64,000 nucleotides of DNA. Origin: Methylotenera sp. Its GTDB lineage: Bacteria; Pseudomonadota; Gammaproteobacteria; Burkholderiales; Methylophilaceae. The position numbers were made by a program, and so were the translations under genes. The number at the start of each line of letters is the position of its first letter. Position 1 is the first letter of the stretch. The notes beneath the pieces were generated by a model. The model was not told the DNA's origin. It saw nothing but the letters and a program-made list of their open reading frames with translations, and did not search any database. The DNA lies in contig JACMNB010000025.1 of NCBI GenBank assembly GCA_014378845.1, positions 1 to 64,000 on the forward strand, written 5' to 3'. Of this stretch, positions 60,947 to 64,000 are shown piece after piece.

Positions 60947-60999
60947 GTAAGAGCGAATTTATTCGCGATACATTTTTTCGCAAATAAATTCGTTCTTAC
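60947..60999. repeat. REP-like palindrome between the two cysteine desulfurase genes
   Basis: gtaagagcgaatttattcgcgata ... tcgcaaataaattcgttcttac. Confidence 0.85.
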
Positions 61000-61005
61000 C
61001 AGTAC

Positions 61006-62169
61006 TTATGCGGCAATGGCTATCAAATTGCGTAATCTTGCTACTTCTTGCGCTAACACTTTTAAAAAATGCTGCACTTGATCAAGCGTATTGGTCATTC
61101 CAAAACTCACGCGTACAGCGCCTTTTGCTAAATCTTCTGGTACACCCATGGCCAGCAATACATGGCTTGGTTCGCCGCTATAACTGCTACAGGCAGAGCC
61201 GCTAGCAACCGCAAAGCTTGCTTTATCTAGCGCAGTCACCAAAGTTTCACCATCTAAAAAGGTTTCGCCATCTAAATTGTTAAACGCAAAAAAGCTCGTG
61301 TTGGGGATACGTAAACCGTGATGCCCAAAAATGACTGCGTTTAGCTTGCTTAAACCAGCCTCTAAATGTTTACGCAGGCTTTCTGTTTGGGTATCAAACG
61401 CAACTAAATTATTCATGGCTAGCTCGCAAGCCGCGCCAAAACCCACAATTGCTGCCACATTTTCTGTGCCGCTACGTAAACCACGCTCTTGCCCACCGCC
61501 ATATAGCAGCGGTTGAATATCAATACGTTTATCTAACACCAATGCGCCCGCGCCCAGTGGCCCGCCAATTTTATGGCTAGAAACCGTCATGGCATGCACG
61601 TTTAATGCAAAAAAATCGACTGGTATTTTACCTAGCGCTTGCACCGCATCGGTATGCATATACGCTTTGTGTTCGCGCGCCAATTCGGCAATTTTTGCAA
61701 TGTCTTGTATCGCGCCAGTTTCGTTGTTTGCCAACATTACCGATACTAGATTTGTGGGGGCTTGCAACAGTTTTTGCAAGTGCGCGGCGTTAATACTACA
61801 GTTAGAATCAACCGCAATGCTAAGTGCTTTATAACCGCCAGCTTGCATGGCAAGTGCAGGGCGCGATACGCATGGATGCTCAATTGCGCTGGTTAAAATT
61901 TGCGCTGGCTGCAAATTAGCGCAAATGCCGCGCACGGCAAAATTATTAGCCTCAGTGCCGCTGGCGGTAAACACAATTTGATTGGCATAGGCACCCACTG
62001 CGGCGGCCACTTGTTCGCGCGCATGCTCAACAGCGGCGCGGGCAGTGCGGCCAAAGCTATGTTGACTCGTCGCGTTACCATGCTGATGCACCATAAACGG
62101 TAACATCGCCTCGAGCACTTCTGTTTTAAGCGCAGTCGTGCTGTTGTGATCAAGATAAACTGGTGACAT
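61006..62169 (-). CDS. second NifS/IscS-like cysteine desulfurase
   Basis: PVYLDHNSTTALKTEVLEAMLPFMVHQHGNATSQHSFGR, SSHKIGGPLGAGALVLD, ASGSACSSYSGEPSHVLLAMG. Confidence 0.93.
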   Translation of the reverse strand: MSPVYLDHNSTTALKTEVLEAMLPFMVHQHGNATSQHSFGRTARAAVEHAREQVAAAVGAYANQIVFTASGTEANNFAVRGICANLQPAQILTSAIEHPCVSRPALAMQAGGYKALSIAVDSNCSINAAHLQKLLQAPTNLVSVMLANNETGAIQDIAKIAELAREHKAYMHTDAVQALGKIPVDFFALNVHAMTVSSHKIGGPLGAGALVLDKRIDIQPLLYGGGQERGLRSGTENVAAIVGFGAACELAMNNLVAFDTQTESLRKHLEAGLSKLNAVIFGHHGLRIPNTSFFAFNNLDGETFLDGETLVTALDKASFAVASGSACSSYSGEPSHVLLAMGVPEDLAKGAVRVSFGMTNTLDQVQHFLKVLAQEVARLRNLIAIAA

Positions 62170-62170
62170 T

Positions 62171-62674
62171 TTAAGCCGTTACTTCCTCAGCAACTAAAGG
62201 TGCGGCGCAAGTTTTGCGCGGGGTAAAGCTAATTTCGCTCGCATTATCAACAGCATTGCCAGCATCAGTTTGACGTTTATTTTCAACTAATTCTGCCAGT
62301 GTAACGCCAGATAAATAATCTAAAATTTTGTTATTGAGAGATGCCCATAAATCATGCGTCATGCAGCGGCCCTCGCTATGACAATCTTCTTTGCCGCCGC
62401 ATTGCGTTGCATCAATAAGCTCGTCCACCGCAGTAATAATATGCGAAACTGAAATCTGTGCATGCGGTTTTCCCAAGCGATAACCGCCGCCAGGCCCGCG
62501 CACGCTAGTCACCAAGCCTTGGCGACGCAAGCGCGAAAATAATTGCTCTAAGTATGACAAAGAAATAGCTTGGCGCTCACTGATGCCAGCCAGCGTGACA
62601 GGTTTCACGTCTTCATTCAACGCTAAGTCTAGCATCGCAGTGACAGCAAAACGGCCTTTGGTGGTGAGTCTCAT
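62171..62674 (-). CDS. iscR: Rrf2 family regulator IscR
   Basis: [52 protein letters not shown], Cys cluster [13 protein letters not shown]. Confidence 0.95.
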   Translation of the reverse strand: MRLTTKGRFAVTAMLDLALNEDVKPVTLAGISERQAISLSYLEQLFSRLRRQGLVTSVRGPGGGYRLGKPHAQISVSHIITAVDELIDATQCGGKEDCHSEGRCMTHDLWASLNNKILDYLSGVTLAELVENKRQTDAGNAVDNASEISFTPRKTCAAPLVAEEVTA

Positions 62675-62765
62675 AATCCTTGCATTCTATAATAACCTAC
62701 TAATTTAGTCAATTATTAACTGGCTTTAGTTCAATGATTGTTTTTAATAAATCTTACTTAAGCCC

Positions 62766-62841
62766 GTCATTCTGAGGGTAGCGAAGAATCCATTACTTTG
62801 TTTGATGTTTACTGGATTTTTAGCCGCCCTCAGAATGACGG
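62766..62841. repeat. intergenic palindrome, GTCATTCTGAG family
   Basis: cgtcattctgagggtagcgaagaatcca ... actggatttttagccgccctcagaatgacgg. Confidence 0.8.
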
Positions 62842-62885
62842 CAGGGTGTTAGTTTTTGGCTTTTGTGCGCGGTTTAAAAATAACT

Positions 62886-63611
62886 TTAAATAATATTTTT
62901 TTTCGCTCCAAATGCTTCAGCCACTTCGCCATCAGCATCTGCCATTTGCGCTATTTGCGTTTTAAGGGCTTGTAAATCTGCGTCTTGCTTGGTAACGTGT
63001 TGCAGCAAACCTTGCAAGGCTTTTGCTAATGGGTCATCATCATCGCCGCCCACCGCATAGGCGCTAAATTTGGCGATTTGCGCGGCCGCTTTTGCTTTTT
63101 CTTCTTCCAAAATACGCGCAGGAATGCCCACCGCGGTGGCGTTTTCAGGCACATCTTTCACCACCACAGCGTTGCTGCCGATTTTGGCGTTTTTACCAAT
63201 GGTAATTGGGCCAAGCACTTTTGCGCCAGCGCCAATTACCACGCCAGATTGTAAGGTTGGGTGACGCTTGCCCTTGTTCCACGAGGTTCCGCCCAAGGTA
63301 ACGCCATGATACAGCGTGCAATCATCGCCAATAATGGCGGTTTCGCCAATCACCACGCCCATGCCGTGATCGATAAATACGCGGTGGCCAATGGTCGCGC
63401 CTGGGTGAATTTCAATCCCGGTTAAAAAACGCCCAATGTGCGAAAACATGCGCCCAAGCCAATAGAATCGGGCTTTCCACAGCCAATGTGAAAAGCGGTG
63501 CATAATAAGCGCATGCACGCCAGGATAGGTGGTGAGAATTTCAAAATGCGTACGCGCTGCGGGGTCGCGCTCAAACACAATTGAAATATCTTCTTTTAGA
63601 TGATTAAACAT
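62886..63611 (-). CDS. cysE: serine O-acetyltransferase
   Basis: [33 protein letters not shown]; hexapeptide repeats; [33 protein letters not shown]. Confidence 0.96.
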   Translation of the reverse strand: MFNHLKEDISIVFERDPAARTHFEILTTYPGVHALIMHRFSHWLWKARFYWLGRMFSHIGRFLTGIEIHPGATIGHRVFIDHGMGVVIGETAIIGDDCTLYHGVTLGGTSWNKGKRHPTLQSGVVIGAGAKVLGPITIGKNAKIGSNAVVVKDVPENATAVGIPARILEEEKAKAAAQIAKFSAYAVGGDDDDPLAKALQGLLQHVTKQDADLQALKTQIAQMADADGEVAEAFGAKKNII

Positions 63612-63686
63612 TTATTGAAATTAAGTTATAAAGCACTATTATGCCACAAGCACTAATTGTTGACTAATTTAGTAGGGTAAATAACA

Positions 63687-64000
63687 TTGCACAAAACAAT
63701 TCATCAAGTTTTAGTTTTGATCATGGTTTCTGTTTTGAATATGCCACTGATTGTGCATGCAAAACAGCTAAATCATCACGCTAAGCATGCGTCTAAAGCC
63801 AATAGCAATAAACTGCCTGATAAAATGATTGGCTTAGCCTCATTTTATGGTGGTAAATTTAATGGAAGGCGCACTGCCAGCGGCGAAAAATTTAATCATC
63901 ATGCGTTAACCGCGGCGCATAAAACTCTGCCTTTTGGCAGCAAAGTGCAAGTCACTAATTTGCGAAACGGCAAAAGTGTGGTCGTGCGCATTAACGATCG
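63687..64000 (+). CDS. rlpA: RlpA-like septal ring lytic transglycosylase, 3' truncated; start TTG 63687 or ATG 63723
   Basis: Signal peptide then [59 protein letters not shown]; missing from the ORF track. Confidence 0.85.
   Translation, partial: MHKTIHQVLVLIMVSVLNMPLIVHAKQLNHHAKHASKANSNKLPDKMIGLASFYGGKFNGRRTASGEKFNHHALTAAHKTLPFGSKVQVTNLRNGKSVVVRIND

Noticed and set aside
1-64000. tRNA or rRNA genes, CRISPR arrays, prophage or insertion-sequence genes
   Set aside because: None recognised on either strand by reading; a tRNAscan-SE/Infernal run would be needed to exclude small RNAs.

Overview
The window looks like a chromosomal backbone segment of a methylotroph-like betaproteobacterium (Methylophilaceae-like by gene order and protein flavour; this assignment is inference). 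In order it carries: heptose/LPS core genes (waaF, hldE, gmhA, hldD) and hemH; a CheB-CheR fusion with a PAS/histidine kinase and a stand-alone CheB; the block hrcA, nadK, recN, M48 protease, fur, bamE, dapB, carA, carB, greA, yhbY, rlmE, ftsH, folP, glmM; a TSUP permease pseudogene; a phosphate-related block (PAP2 phosphatase, zinc-dependent phospholipase C-like protein, GT4 glycosyltransferase, phoU-pstBACS, an AqpS-like aquaporin with ArsC, prfB with its programmed +1 frameshift, lysS, OprP-like porin); a DabA/DabB inorganic-carbon pair with a LysR regulator and beta-carbonic anhydrase; the isc Fe-S operon with two cysteine desulfurases; cysE; and a truncated rlpA. The strongest candidate for a new system is a putative phosphate-starvation membrane-lipid remodelling and arsenate-handling locus. 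Pho-box-like 7-4-7 repeats, read directly from the sequence, precede the PAP2 gene, the GT4 gene, pstS and the porin, with a weaker one before the PLC-like gene. Other notable items are a duplicated 5' fragment of hemH next to a palindromic repeat, repeats in every spacer of the isc operon from iscS2 to fdx, a strong carAB leader hairpin, a terminator-like hairpin just upstream of greA, and a multiply disrupted TSUP gene. All calls were made by reading; no database search was run.
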